The translations under genes and the position numbers were made by a program. Positions 31,276 to 42,540 of a stretch of 64,000 nt of DNA are shown here, piece after piece (the first letter of the stretch is position 1; every line of letters starts with the position of its first letter). The notes beneath the pieces are model-generated. The model had not been told where the DNA came from. It worked only from the letters and a program-made list of their open reading frames with translations, and made no database searches. Source of the stretch: Alloascoidea africana. Lineage: Eukaryota; Ascomycota; Alloascoideomycetes; Alloascoideales; Alloascoideaceae. The DNA is taken from assembly GCA_030581615.1 (NCBI GenBank), contig JAKTTT010000054.1:1-64000 (forward strand). Reading direction: 5' to 3'.

Positions 31276-34200
31276 TCAATCCCAGAGGTAACCTCCTTGA
31301 ATAAAACGGATCATATACTCTTCAATATCTCCCACAGAATCCTCTTCTTCATCATCTTCATCTTCTCCGTCAACTTCTTCCTTTTCATTGTCGATGATAA
31401 GACTCTTTCCATTTGGCTTGATAACGTCTTGTGGTTGGCTGGAATCAAACGGCGTTGACTCGCAGTTAGTAGTAGTTGAAGCAGTATGACTACCGTTAAC
31501 AGGTGTCTGTGAAACAGCACGGCTAGTATGTGAAGAAGCATTCTCATTGAAATCCTCCACGTCCAGCTCCACTTCTTTCATCGCTTCTCGCGCAGCGGCC
31601 GCGTCGTCCACATCTTCAGCTTGTGCCAAAACCTTTTCAATTCCGCCGTGACCACCACCAACTGGTCCGTTATCTATCAGCAGCCTATCAGCCTCTTCGC
31701 TGACTTCCAGTTCCGATCCTAACAAATCGGAGACAGACAACTTTGTAAAATAATCAGTAGTGAAATCACCTTCTTGAATGACAACGTTATCAAGCATTCG
31801 TTTCTGATTTGCTTTTCTCAAAATGTTTGATTCAATCGTATGTTCAGAGACAAAGCGATAGATATGAACATCTCTTGTTTGACCAATTCGATGGCATCGA
31901 TCTTGACATTGCTTGTCCATAGAAGGATTCCAATCTGAGTCGTAAAAGATAACTGTATCTGCACCCGTTAAGTTAATACCCAGACCGCCTGATCTAGTTG
32001 ACAGAATAAAGCAAGTAATTCTCGAGTCGCTATTAAACCGTTCTGTTAATATCTGTCTATCCTCAATCTTTGTAGCACCATCCAGTCGAAGATAAAGATA
32101 ACCGTGTATGTTCAAAAACTGTTCAAGTATATCCAAGACTTTGGTCATTTGTGTAAAAATCAATGCACGATGTCCACCGTCTTTCAACTCCAGCAATAGC
32201 TTTGCCAGCCTTTGCAATTTTCCACAATCGTATTGAAGCAGGTGTTTGTCAGGAAATGCTATCGATAGCTTTACCATAGGAAGGTGGAAAGGATCACGCT
32301 TTACATTAGTTCTGAGGGCAATAAGCTCATTTACAGGCAGTTTTGGCCCAAGAGTTAAGCGCGGCATGTCCAAAGACACAACAGGAGGTGTGACAAATGC
32401 AAACTTTTCTATCAAATCATTCATCTGTTCTTGTCTGTCAAAAACGTCAAGCACCATCTTCTCATATGATTTGGTGTTGATCCAATCATAAACACTTTCC
32501 TTGTTAGGATTGCTTTGGCGTAGTGTCAAAAGAGACAACATGTCTGAGCCATAAATTGGTCTTCGTTGGCATCTAAAATTATTCAGATATAGTTTCTGAC
32601 GAATAGATTTCAGAGTCTGCTGATCAGCTAGATAATTGTGGTATTTTTGATAACCTTCCAAGGAAGAATAATCCTCTTCCACTGGCTCTGAAACAAGGGC
32701 TTCCAGGTGGCGGCATTCTTTATATAATTGCTTGTCTGCTCTTATTTTTGAAATCGTTAGGTATTCTCTCGAAGTCCTTGACTCATAAAACCTTGGGATC
32801 AGGTTCAGCACACTTAAATTTGCTTGTAGATCACTGTCTGCTTGTAGTCGCCTCCTTATTAAAAGATCCTTGATCTCATAGTCTGTTGCGATAGCTTTAG
32901 GCAAAGCAAAAGATGTCACAATTGGCCGAATTTCAAATAGGTCGGGATGGTTGCACACTTTTCTGAGTTGCATTAGACAGTTGATAATACTCAGAAAATT
33001 CCCTGATGCAAGAGTTTCTCTCGTTTGTGCTCTTGACATAAAATCATCATAAAGATACCTTTGGCGTTTAGATAGTCTACAATAAATAATGTGCTCATAC
33101 TTTGCTGGCATTTGTTTCTCAACATCCGCCTTTAATCGTCGTAGCAGAAAAGGTCTCAAAACTTGGTGTAGCTTGGCCACTGTGCTTCTAGCTTCTTCAT
33201 TCATATAATCATTGCCTCCTTCAACAACTTTGTCCACTGGCTTTCCAAACCACTGTTGAAAATCTTGTAGATTTGCAAAGCCTTCTGGCATCGTTTGAGT
33301 CGCTTTCGTTGAAGGCATCAAAAAATACAATAAAGACCATAGCTCAGCAATGTTATTCTGCAAAGGCGTTCCCGTAAGCAGCAAACGATACTCCGTATTG
33401 AAATTCAATAATGCTTGCCAGCGGTGAGACCGAAAGTTTTTGATGTTGTGTGCCTCGTCAAGAATCATATAGTGCCATCGCTTTCGACGGAAAGCCTGGT
33501 GGTCCTGGACTACTAGTTGATAAGAAGTTATGCAAACATGCCATGTGTTTTCCTTATTCCAACCTCGTCGCTTCTCTTTTCGCTGAGCTGGACTTCCATA
33601 GTATGTTAGAACTTTGAAACCAGGTGCAAATCGCTTAAACTCCATTTCCCAGTTGAGCATCACAGAAGTTGGTACAACAACTAAATGAGGACCCCATATA
33701 TGTTTTTCACAAGCCAAGTAAGACAGCAAAGAAATGGTCTGAATCGTCTTGCCGAGGCCCATCTCATCAGCTAATATGCCATTTGTATTATTATTGTATA
33801 AGCTGGCAAGCCAATCTAGACCTTGCTTCTGATACTCCCTAAGAGTACCTCGAAGTAAAGGGGGGATTGGTGTTGAAACCACACCCTCAATTTGTTTGAC
33901 CACTTGTTCAGGGGAGCTTTTGAGGCGAACTTCTGGTGACGGGCTAGAGTTTGGCGTAATTCGATCCTGGACTGGGTGATTCGGGGAGGAGTTTGGTGAA
34001 ACATGCTCGGAGCCAAGGTTCTCAGGAATTTCCTCTTTTGCCGAGACAAGTTTTTCTTCGTCTTGATCTGACTTGTAAGATTGCTCATCTTCACTATTGC
34101 TATCGTCAATATTATTTCCGAGCAATTCGGCCAGAGTTGAAGCTTCTCGAGCTTCTCCATTACTGTCACCGCTCATATCTGATCCATCAGAGCTGTCGCT

Positions 34201-36154
34201 CAAGTCTTCTGAATCATCCTCATCCAGTAAACTATCGTATTCGTCGTCTGAAATATTTTGATGGTCTTGATATAGTTTTGCTAACGTCGATGTTCCATTT
34301 GTTTGTACCTCGCTCTCATGGTCGCCTTCATCTTCATCATCGCTGTCACTCTCGCTGTCGTCGCTATCGCTCGTAAGATGGCTATCATATTCAGAGCTCG
34401 TGTTATCGGGTCCCGAAATGGAGTCTTTTGCGAGTTCAAAATGTTCCAGGGCTGCATATTTTATGCGCAACTGTTCAACAGTAGATTTATCATCGTTGTC
34501 ATCCTCAGCATCTTTCATTTCTTCCTCTTTTCCGCATTGATTAAGATCAGAGTTATCTGCTTCCGATTCATCATCAGTTTCGGAATACTTTAATGAAGTC
34601 TTATTCAGATCGAGCTGTGCCTCTAATATTTTAGTCGAATGCTCTAGCATTTGAGACAGTTGTTGCTTGCCAGCTATTTTTCTTGCTTCTTCTTCCTTTT
34701 GATGTTGAAGTATTCTGTAGGCCTTTTCCGCTTGTTGCCATTTTTTCCGTACTTCTTTTGCAACAAACTTTGCCATAGCCTTCACTCTCTTCTCTTCCAT
34801 TTTTCTTTCCCGTTCCTCTGCTCCTATTTGTCGTTTAAAATACAGCTCGATCATAGTCGCTATTTTCCTTGCCTTTGACATGTGCAGTTTCCTTTCATCA
34901 CTCATCAACTTGGAAAAGTGTAAAGCATTTGCTACTAGATGATCTTGATGGGTGACCGATTTCAAAGGGTCTATGAACGGTTTCCCTATCTCCCTTTTAC
35001 GTATCGAATCCCCATTGGATTCTATTATCCCCAGCTCTTTTGCATTCTCAATTTCCGACAATAGGCTTGCTTCAGCTTCGATATGCTCTTCGTATTCATC
35101 CAACTGAAGATCCTCATCCAGCGATTTGAACGATAATAAATAATCATCTAATGATCCAAAAGGTTTTTTGAAAAGGTGCAGAGGACTGGAAAACTCTGGA
35201 GGTGGTATCTTAAACTTTATTGTGACTTTTCGGAAAGGAGGTAAATGTGGTCCTCGAGTTGAAACCTCAGAATCGAGCTCTTCATCGGATATTAAATCCT
35301 CGGACATTGATATATCGTCTTCGCTCGATGGTTCGTCGTGAAGGTGATCTATAGTCGCTTCTCTCCTTGCCTTGGGTTCTTTTTGTTTAAAGAATGATTT
35401 TGATCGCTTGAAATGCTTCCCGGATTTGACTTCTCTAATTTTTGGTAGAATTTTTTCACCCTCATTCGATACGATTTCTTGAATCTCCGTTATCAATGCT
35501 TGAATATCGTCGCTATGATGACGCGATTTTCGGGATCTTCGTGACGTGCCTTCTTCCAGCGAGTTCCAGAGATCATACTTTTGGTGATACTATCGTAATA
35601 AAGTTAGAAGGTTCACATGCTTATTACGCTCGAAAAGACAAGAGAAGAAAATCTCGGCTCTTACCTCTTGAAAAACAGCTGAATTGTTTAATATTTCGGC
35701 ATCCGGGTCGTAATACACGAGAGATACGAATTTCTCCAGGTAAAAAAGCTGTCTTAACTTGCCGTCGTGCCTTTGAATAATTGTTGCCAGATCTCTTTTG
35801 CATTCTTCAATGGCGCGTTCACGTCGTTTCGCGATCGATTGAGGTTTGTTGTTGGGAACGGATGAAGACGCTTTACGATTATTCCCGAGTGAGTAATCGA
35901 TGTGACTATGCCGCCGTAGCCGTGCACTATAGCTGTTGTTGTTACTTCTATCCGCTTCCGTGTCAATTTCAGAATCTGCGATTTTCAGCTTTTTCAATGG
36001 ATGCTCTTCTATAGCCCAACCTGAATGTTAGCACGGGACAAGGAGGAATAAAACCCGAAATATGAAAAAAAAAATTCATACCCCCATTTGAATCATCATC
36101 TCTCTTTCTTGTGCTTCTGCCATCAAAGTTTTCCTTCATTGATTGTTGATCCAT
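31276..36154 (-). CDS. SWR1: Swr1 ATPase, catalytic subunit of the H2A.Z-depositing SWR1 complex
   Basis: 1580 residues after splicing (yeast 1514). Three exons: 36154-36082, 36020-35665, 35589-31276; introns are 61 nt and 75 nt. Order: basic, acidic N-terminus; HSA helix at about 355-435 (LHMSKARKIATMIELYF) that binds actin and Arp4; long acidic linker; Snf2 ATPase core at about 715-1470. Motifs seen are DEMGLGKT (Walker A, near 749), LDEAHNIKN, LLTGTPLQNN and CHRIGQTRDVHIYRF (near 1377). The large insert between the two lobes separates SWR1/INO80 types from Swi2/Snf2. It exchanges H2A for H2A.Z in promoter nucleosomes. The start could also be the ATG 5 codons downstream. Confidence 0.95.
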
Positions 36155-37095
36155 TCACTGAAGAAGTTGATGTACACACACTAACGAGGAGGGAACGAGT
36201 TCAGCCCACCCCAAACGAACAAAGCAAAGTTTTGGATATTGAAAGAATCAGTGCACACTTAATCCGCACATAAATAGAGAGCCTGCGACGAGTAGTTTCC
36301 AGTGCACTTGGTGAATTGTCGAGATCACTTCTCTGTGCCGAGTTATCGTCGAAAACAATTAACTTGAAGCGCTTGTTGGGGAAAATGACTAGTGTTGCAA
36401 AGTGGCAAACAAAAAAAAATACCACCAACCAACCCAAACTGCGACCGTCACCCGGCCTCGCGGTGGAACAACTCTGTGTTTAAGGTTCGTGGACACAAAC
36501 CGCGGGAAGTGCTGAAGGAATGGGTCCAGACGGGCTCGTCGCAGCCGGCCGTAGCTCCTACCCCCTTGTGGTAGAGGCTGCATTCATGCTGTTCCTGCCA
36601 AACCCGTGGAGATATTGTTTTGCCCAGTCCGACGATTCAGAGGTTTGTTTGTTTCGAACGGTCCGGGTAAGAGGAAGCTGGTCGAGTGCTATCGCGGCTT
36701 CCAAATCATAACGAGCATTCAAGACTTGAGGCTGGCTCGATACTGGTGCTTGGCTGGAAGAGCGTATCCGTAGAGCTATTGGCGAAGTATGTTTAGTGCA
36801 CTATCACTACTGGCAACTTGTATATCAGCCTGCAGTTCTTGCCAGTCGTAGCAAGTTGGTGATGTTGACACTACAAACAGTTGATCAATGGGATTCAGGT
36901 TTCCCATTAGCATCCTCAGAATATCTTCTTGTCTAGAGTGTGAGTTTGCACACATAACACTGATTTTCCCCTTTCTTACGCTTTCTACATCTGTGAAGAA
37001 ATGTAAACTGAGGTAAAGTTGTATGGCAATGTAACTTAAGAGCAACAAAAATTCATATAGCAAGGCATAGTCAAACTCATTTATGTGGTGCATCT
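36155..37095. other. Spacer with GC-richer island; no gene assigned
   Basis: These 941 bp lie between the SWR1 start and the MEK1 stop. A 105-codon frame on the minus strand (37093-36776) starts with ATG 3 bp past the MEK1 stop; it has a hydrophobic stretch but no family I know. Beyond it, another minus-strand frame without ATG runs to a stop at 36558 and ends with a polar, protein-like sequence (SSDWAKQYLHGF). The segment 36430-36780 is visibly richer in G and C than its surroundings. It may be an unlisted gene, an exon or an RNA; I cannot decide. Confidence 0.4.
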
Positions 37096-39060
37096 TCAGA
37101 TAAAATTCTTGCTTGAGAGTAAAATGCGCTGACGTTTAGACTCTTTTGATACGTATCCTGAGTGTTGCAAGGAGATATGAGATGTCCTATTCCAACGCCT
37201 AGTAACACGTTCCTCATAGACCCGCTCTAACTCCTGCTCGTTCTTTTTAATCCATACATGTTGAAAACATTGTTCAACGCTGAGTCTATTCTCGGGTACA
37301 ACTTGGATTAATCGCCTCACAAAATCTTTTGCAGAAGAAGATACTGTCTGCCATTGGGGGTGGTGAAAGGATATCTTGCCTAACCGAACAGCCTTTATTA
37401 TTTTTGATTCTGTTCCATCTTCAAAAAAAGGCGATATCCCTAAATAGTGAACAGTATTAGTTGAGCTCTTCCAGACCCTAAAAATTGATACAGATGTTGA
37501 GACTACCTGACAGAATTATATGGGCAATTATACCAAGACTCCACATATCGCATTTCAAGTTGTAGCCTCTACGGAGGGCTTCTGGGATGCCAAAGCCAAC
37601 TTCAGGAGCACAATACTCGGGAGTCCCAACCACAGTGTTCATTCTATGCCTGGTTTTTAACCCAGAAGTTTTTCTTGAAGAGTCCAGGCATTTGGCAATC
37701 CCAAAGTCTGCCAAAACAACACAAGAGCCAGGGGAAGGAGAAGTCAGCAAAATGTTGTCAAGCTAATGATTAATGTTAGCAATGTTGAAAACGGATCTTG
37801 AGAGGCTCTTACCTTCAAGTCACGATGGATAATGTTTCTCTCATGAAGATATCTGAGGGCTTTTAAAACTTGATACACAATGAATAATGCCTCAGACTCT
37901 TGTAAAGCTACAAGAGCATCTCCTTGTGCAAGATAACTGAATAGATCTCCCCCACAAATCCTATCAGCTTTTCGTGTTAGAGGTTCCAGAAATAGACCTG
38001 GCTATATCTTTGAAATCTTACAATTCTTCGAAAATATAACTATAATGTTTTGGCGTATCAGTTATTAAACTCCTTGTAGAGTAAGTCATATCATTCACTC
38101 ACACGTTATTATCTTGTCGGTAGATATCGTACACTGAGATTATGTTAGGCTATTCACAGAAGAATTAGGAGTTAGCCCTCATCTCACATTATCGAGAGAA
38201 TTGTTTTGGCATACATGGCACAAGTTCAAGTTGAAGATGTTGACTTCCGAGCAGAAACTTGTTGTTTCCTTTATTTCCCTCTTATTGTTTGAATGCCGGA
38301 CCAGGTCGATAACTTTACATGCCACTTGTTTCCTGGTGCTTTTTTCTGTGGCGACCAATACTCTTCCGAATGTTCCAACTCCTAGCACGCGACTTGAAAG
38401 CAAATAGCGGTCAAGATCAGTGTCTATCGCAGCTTCAGAATTGGGTTTGCCAGTTGTGAGAAACCGAGAAGTGTGACGGAATGTAAGCTTAATCACATTG
38501 GTGATCTCTGGACAAATGATGGTTAATGTTGTCGGTTTATCATTGGCAGGACATTGAGCATAAATACCAATAACGTCACCATCGGTCAGTAAAACTGCAT
38601 TGTGCCGCCCAATTACACGTCCGTTGAAGTACGTTCCATTTAGGCTCAAGTCATAGCAGTAGACCAAATGATCTGAGTTTGTATCGAACTGTGTAGAAAA
38701 CACTTTGAAATGTCTTGAAGAAACACAGGGATGGGGGATGACCAGATCGCTGTTCAATTAACTTGAGCACAAAGAACTTTCAAAGAAAAAAGTGGTAAAA
38801 TACCATGAAGAAGACCTTCCGGCGACAAGTGTCTGTCCCTTAGAGAGTTCTAGTGCTGTACAAGAGATGATCTAAGTAAGTGTACTTTTGCTAGGAATCA
38901 CAACGTCTGGCAATACCTTGTTGACCGTTAGTCTTGACATCAGATTGCACGACAAAGTAGCCTGGGCATTTAATCGTGTTATCGGCCAGACTCGTTTCTG
39001 ATGATCCCCAACTAGGCATGTCTTTTTGATGTTGTGGTTGGACCTTTTAACACAGGTCAT
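37096..39060 (-). CDS. MEK1: Meiosis-specific FHA-domain checkpoint kinase Mek1
   Basis: 519 residues after splicing (yeast 497). Eight exons: 39060-38917, 38871-38804, 38749-38215, 38149-38103, 38039-38022 (18 nt), 37960-37813, 37762-37507, 37439-37096. FHA domain at about 50-150 (GRSSSCDLVIPH, VSSRHFKVF, DLSLNGTYFNG). Kinase domain at about 190-455: G-loop GVGTFGRV, VACKVID, HRDLKLDNILL, ADFGIAKC, VVGTPEYCAPEVGFG. The microexon restores VYIFEELICGGDLFSYLA, which matches Mek1. Known role: phosphorylates Hed1, Rad54 and H3 to steer meiotic breaks to the homologue. Introns are 45-67 nt. The first intron (45 nt) lacks a good branch site, so the first 48 residues are less sure. Confidence 0.87.
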
Positions 39061-39350
39061 GGTTTAGAAGCAGTTGACCATACACGAGGTAAAGCAGAGA
39101 GCAACGGCACCTACAGTTACCATATTAAAGGAAGCGGGAACTTTCTGAGCATATTGGGACGGCATTACGCTGAGCTGTGAAGAAAAGAGTTTTTATTGAG
39201 TACTGAATTCAAGGGGACAAAGTGAAAGGGTGGGAAGGGAAAGGACTAGAACGTAAAGTGGCAATTTTTATACTACACCGTTTGAGAAAGCTCCTCCTAG
39301 CCAGGGCCTCTACTTCCTCCAAGCCAGAACCGCTATAAGAGCCGAGTCTT
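39061..39350. other. MEK1 upstream region / ERV14 3' flank
   Basis: These 290 bp hold the MEK1 promoter and the ERV14 3' flank. Nothing else is recognised; in particular I did not find a clear URS1-type (GGCGGC) meiotic site. Confidence 0.5.
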
Positions 39351-39924
39351 CTATTCTTCCGATTCGATCAGCGCCATGATCATGGCCCACAGGTAAAAGA
39401 AGAACATCAGCAAATGGAAGGCTATCTTGATAAAGCTCTCCTTCTTGTGTTTCCCCAAGGTTCGGAATATCTCTGTGGCGTCCAGCAGATAGTTGTTAGA
39501 GTACAGCTTGTTGATGTTATAAACAAACAAGGGCAGGTTGATAATGAACGAGAACCAGAATCCGTTGAAAAGCAGAATCAGCGTGAGGAAGGCATGAACG
39601 GCTGCATCCGGCAAAATAATGGTGTTCAGTTTGTTGCACAAATCTATCGGATTGATGAAATCTGTGGGAGCAAAAACAGTAGATGGTCAGTCATTCATGG
39701 GCTCATTCTGGAGGTTTTTAGCCGTTTTGCTTTGTTTGATGGAGCATACCGCTTTCAAGATCACTGTACATGACGGTGAAGTATACCTGAGAAAACAGGC
39801 TGATACAGTTGAGCACAACGGCTCCGACAAAAGTCCTAGAAGGCAAGGCCGGAGGTCAGCGCGTGGGGCCAGAATAGGCACGGTCTCTGCGGTCTCGGGG
39901 GACATACCATACAGCTCTGGTCAT
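39351..39924 (-). CDS. ERV14: Cornichon-family COPII cargo receptor
   Basis: 137 residues after splicing (yeast Erv14 138). Exons: 39924-39908 (17 nt), 39835-39750, 39661-39351; introns are 72 and 88 nt. Erv14/cornichon proteins are ER membrane receptors that load transmembrane cargo such as Axl2 into COPII vesicles. Conserved segments are [21 protein letters not shown], split here only by mention, [12 protein letters not shown], and the very conserved [19 protein letters not shown]. Three or four membrane helices are visible. Exon junctions keep phase and rebuild the family N-terminus. ERV14 versus ERV15 cannot be told apart. Confidence 0.93.
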
Positions 39925-40059
39925 GGTGGACGCTTCTCTTCTGATACAGTGGTGCGAGTCTTGAGTCTTGAGTCTTGAGGGTGTCTTTGATGCTGTGTGA
40001 AGAGATGTAACTGGGTGAGCTCACCTCCCAAGTCCGATCCAGCCTCCGGGCAAAAGCTC

Positions 40060-40872
40060 TCAGCATGCCGTGTTCTCCTTCTGCTGCCGGAGGGTCTCGA
40101 TGTGCTGGCCCAGGGCCGTCCAGAGAACTAGCTTCTCTGCCCTGGAAATGCTCCCGACCAGACCAGAGCTGCTGGGAACAACGTATATCCTATGTACGCC
40201 TCCAAACGTGCCTCCCAGGCCAGAAAGGTCCTGCCATCCCCATTGGAAACTGCTCTTTCTCGCCTTCTTACTGCCTCTGGCCGTTGCAGCCTGCTTCCGC
40301 TTCACTCGGGCAATTGTTTCCCAGATCCCTTTTCCTACAATGCATACACAGTTCACCGAAACCGATGCTATCCGCTCCTCCAGTTTCCCAACGCCCTCTT
40401 CCATCTCCATCCTTTTCAAATCCGAGCTCGAAGCTGTAGGCCGCATAACCAAATCGGTGCATCCAAATCCGTACTTGGAAGGCAAACTCCAATCGTCATA
40501 GCAAGTGAGCTTTTCGGAAGTCAGGCCAGATTCATGTAACAACCGCCAGAAATGGTTTGTAGGGTGCGCATAGTAGTGGCCTTTCTGGGCAGACATTATT
40601 CCCGGGTTAAACCCGACAAAAATGCAATACAACCTATCCGCAAGAATGGGCTTCCATAGTTCAACGTTATCCAATCCCGGAGGTACTGTTTCAGAATGAT
40701 CCTTTGACTTTTTATGTTGGCTGGTTCTTTTTCTTCGTGTTGTTCTCAGCATCTCTGTTTTGTCCACTGTTGGTTTCACCTCCTTGTCTTGTGCTACGTC
40801 TTTATAGACAAAGCTGTCGAGAAGCCCCCCAAAAGTTGGTACCTGGCTTCTCTCTTGCGACCTCCCTGGCAT
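40060..40872 (-). CDS. TDG/Mug-type mismatch-specific uracil/thymine DNA glycosylase
   Basis: 270 residues. The family (bacterial Mug, human TDG, S. pombe Thp1) removes U or T opposite G, and other damaged bases, in the nucleus. The active-site block is clear: VGFNPGIMSAQKG with N89 as the expected catalytic Asn, then YYAHPTNHFWRLL. The second family motif, PSSSGL, is near residues 233-238 and corresponds to the loop that inserts into DNA. The first 70 residues are polar and basic, typical of a disordered DNA-binding tail. Single exon; start at 40872 is the first ATG. S. cerevisiae has no such gene, so this is a lineage marker. Confidence 0.9.
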   Translation of the reverse strand: MPGRSQERSQVPTFGGLLDSFVYKDVAQDKEVKPTVDKTEMLRTTRRKRTSQHKKSKDHSETVPPGLDNVELWKPILADRLYCIFVGFNPGIMSAQKGHYYAHPTNHFWRLLHESGLTSEKLTCYDDWSLPSKYGFGCTDLVMRPTASSSDLKRMEMEEGVGKLEERIASVSVNCVCIVGKGIWETIARVKRKQAATARGSKKARKSSFQWGWQDLSGLGGTFGGVHRIYVVPSSSGLVGSISRAEKLVLWTALGQHIETLRQQKENTAC

Positions 40873-41106
40873 ATCAGAGTTGGAATCCCCCAGCTGTTCG
40901 CTATGCTTGCTAACTAACTACCGCACGAAGGCTCATCATCAGAACCTAGATGATTAGACATTATACCTCAGGTGGAGGGAGGAAAACAAGAAAAAGGAAA
41001 CTGCCCATACATTAATAGTATCAAAATTTATATAACGCCTGCGAAAAACATAGTTTACTAGTTACAAAAGGCAAATGCAGAAAGCAAAGGGGAGAGTACT
41101 GTAGAA

Positions 41107-42540
41107 TCAGGGTTTCATCTCTTCGAAGCCAATACTCGTGTTTAGAACAACGCCGCTTCTTTCCACTATCGTCCAGACATTGTCAAAGAAAGACTCTGAG
41201 AAGCATGAAACCTGGCCCTGTGCGTCAAGACACCAAGCACATGTTAGTGGCTTGCCATATCGATGCTTTAAAGTTGAAGGCTGAAAGTGGATCGTTATCT
41301 TGTTTGCTAAATTGTCCAACAAGATCAAATACGATTCGTTCGCAACTGTGGTATGGTATGTGAGCATGATGTACTGTTCATTGCCCGAAATCTTGGTGCC
41401 GATATGTTTGGAGGCTGGAAGCCCTAGCTGCTCCAGATTGAGAATTTCGCTTATACAGCCATTGCTGCTCGTTTGTCTTAGAGCCGACGATATAGAAAGC
41501 ATTGAAACTCCTTGGCTCGTCACAAAAAGAAAATGACTGGAAGTAAGAGCCAGCTTGAAAGACCCATTGACGAATTGGCTTACGGGCACAGATCCTAGGA
41601 TTCTGCCCATCTCTTTATCCAAAACTAGACAGCTCATTGAGACATTCTTCCCAACGTATGGCGATGAACTGCCCGTTACGACCATAATTTTAGAGTTGAC
41701 CGCCAGACTCTGATAGTACGTAGCTTGTGAAAACGAGTTTGAAATGTCTCTGGACCACACCTTGGTACAAAATGACATGGGTGTCTCACTATGGACAAAA
41801 CATTGAACTTGGGATTTATTTATCACATAAAGAGTATTGTTGAAAATCTTGATTGCTTCACCCGCATGCTTAATGTCTAAGAATTGTATTTCTTCCTCTG
41901 GGTCAAATATCCACAGTTTATGGGATTTGATACATCTCACCGATTTGATGGTAAAGGAGTTGACTGAGTCCTTGTAATACTTTATTGCTGCTGTTGAGGT
42001 AAAATGTGTTTGAAGCTGTTGGCCGGATTGATATTCGCTCCGTTCATCTTCTACCCAAGATTTGATGCCATTTTCGCTGAATTCTGCAATTCTATAAGCA
42101 AAGTGGTCTTTTTTAAATGTAACACCTCCTATGCTGAGGCAGTTGCTTGAATCGTCTCCAAAAATTCCGTACCCAAAGTCGCTTTGGACTAACAATATAT
42201 CAGAAGGGAAGCGAACATTTTCTCTGTATCTCCTGACTCCATCTACTTTTGAAATCTCTTTTGTAATTTTGGGTTCATTCATAGGCTGAACCAATCTAGG
42301 CTTTGAATCGATTGTATACTGCTTTCCACATAGTTGGGACTCTATATTGTTGTATTTCTTGGACTCAGAGTGATACTTTAGAAGCAAGTCTTTTTGAGTC
42401 ACAAATCTCTTTACATTTTCGCCCCTTGTTGCAATCGCGTTGTACATGATTTTAGAGCACAACGATAAGTTGTAGATGTCTGTGTATGAATCTGCGGAGT
42501 TTGTAATCTCCCAAATGAGTTCGATAGGTAATGAGTCCAT
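41107..42540 (-). CDS. F-box protein of unknown target
   Basis: 477 residues from the ATG at 42540. Residues 1-40 (MDSLPIELIWEITNSADSY, then DIYNLSLCSKIMYNAI) fit the F-box, which binds Skp1 in SCF ubiquitin ligases. The rest has no repeats I recognise; scattered beta-strand-like segments (for example KIMVVTGSSSPYV, KLALTSSHFLFVTS) could form a propeller, which is only a guess. I do not recognise an orthologue. Single exon. It may be a fast-evolving substrate receptor. Confidence 0.7.
   Translation of the reverse strand: MDSLPIELIWEITNSADSYTDIYNLSLCSKIMYNAIATRGENVKRFVTQKDLLLKYHSESKKYNNIESQLCGKQYTIDSKPRLVQPMNEPKITKEISKVDGVRRYRENVRFPSDILLVQSDFGYGIFGDDSSNCLSIGGVTFKKDHFAYRIAEFSENGIKSWVEDERSEYQSGQQLQTHFTSTAAIKYYKDSVNSFTIKSVRCIKSHKLWIFDPEEEIQFLDIKHAGEAIKIFNNTLYVINKSQVQCFVHSETPMSFCTKVWSRDISNSFSQATYYQSLAVNSKIMVVTGSSSPYVGKNVSMSCLVLDKEMGRILGSVPVSQFVNGSFKLALTSSHFLFVTSQGVSMLSISSALRQTSSNGCISEILNLEQLGLPASKHIGTKISGNEQYIMLTYHTTVANESYLILLDNLANKITIHFQPSTLKHRYGKPLTCAWCLDAQGQVSCFSESFFDNVWTIVERSGVVLNTSIGFEEMKP

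Noticed and set aside
36776-37093. 105-codon minus-strand frame just after MEK1
   Set aside because: It has an ATG but no recognised family and starts 3 bp after the MEK1 stop. Left as part of an unexplained island rather than called a gene.
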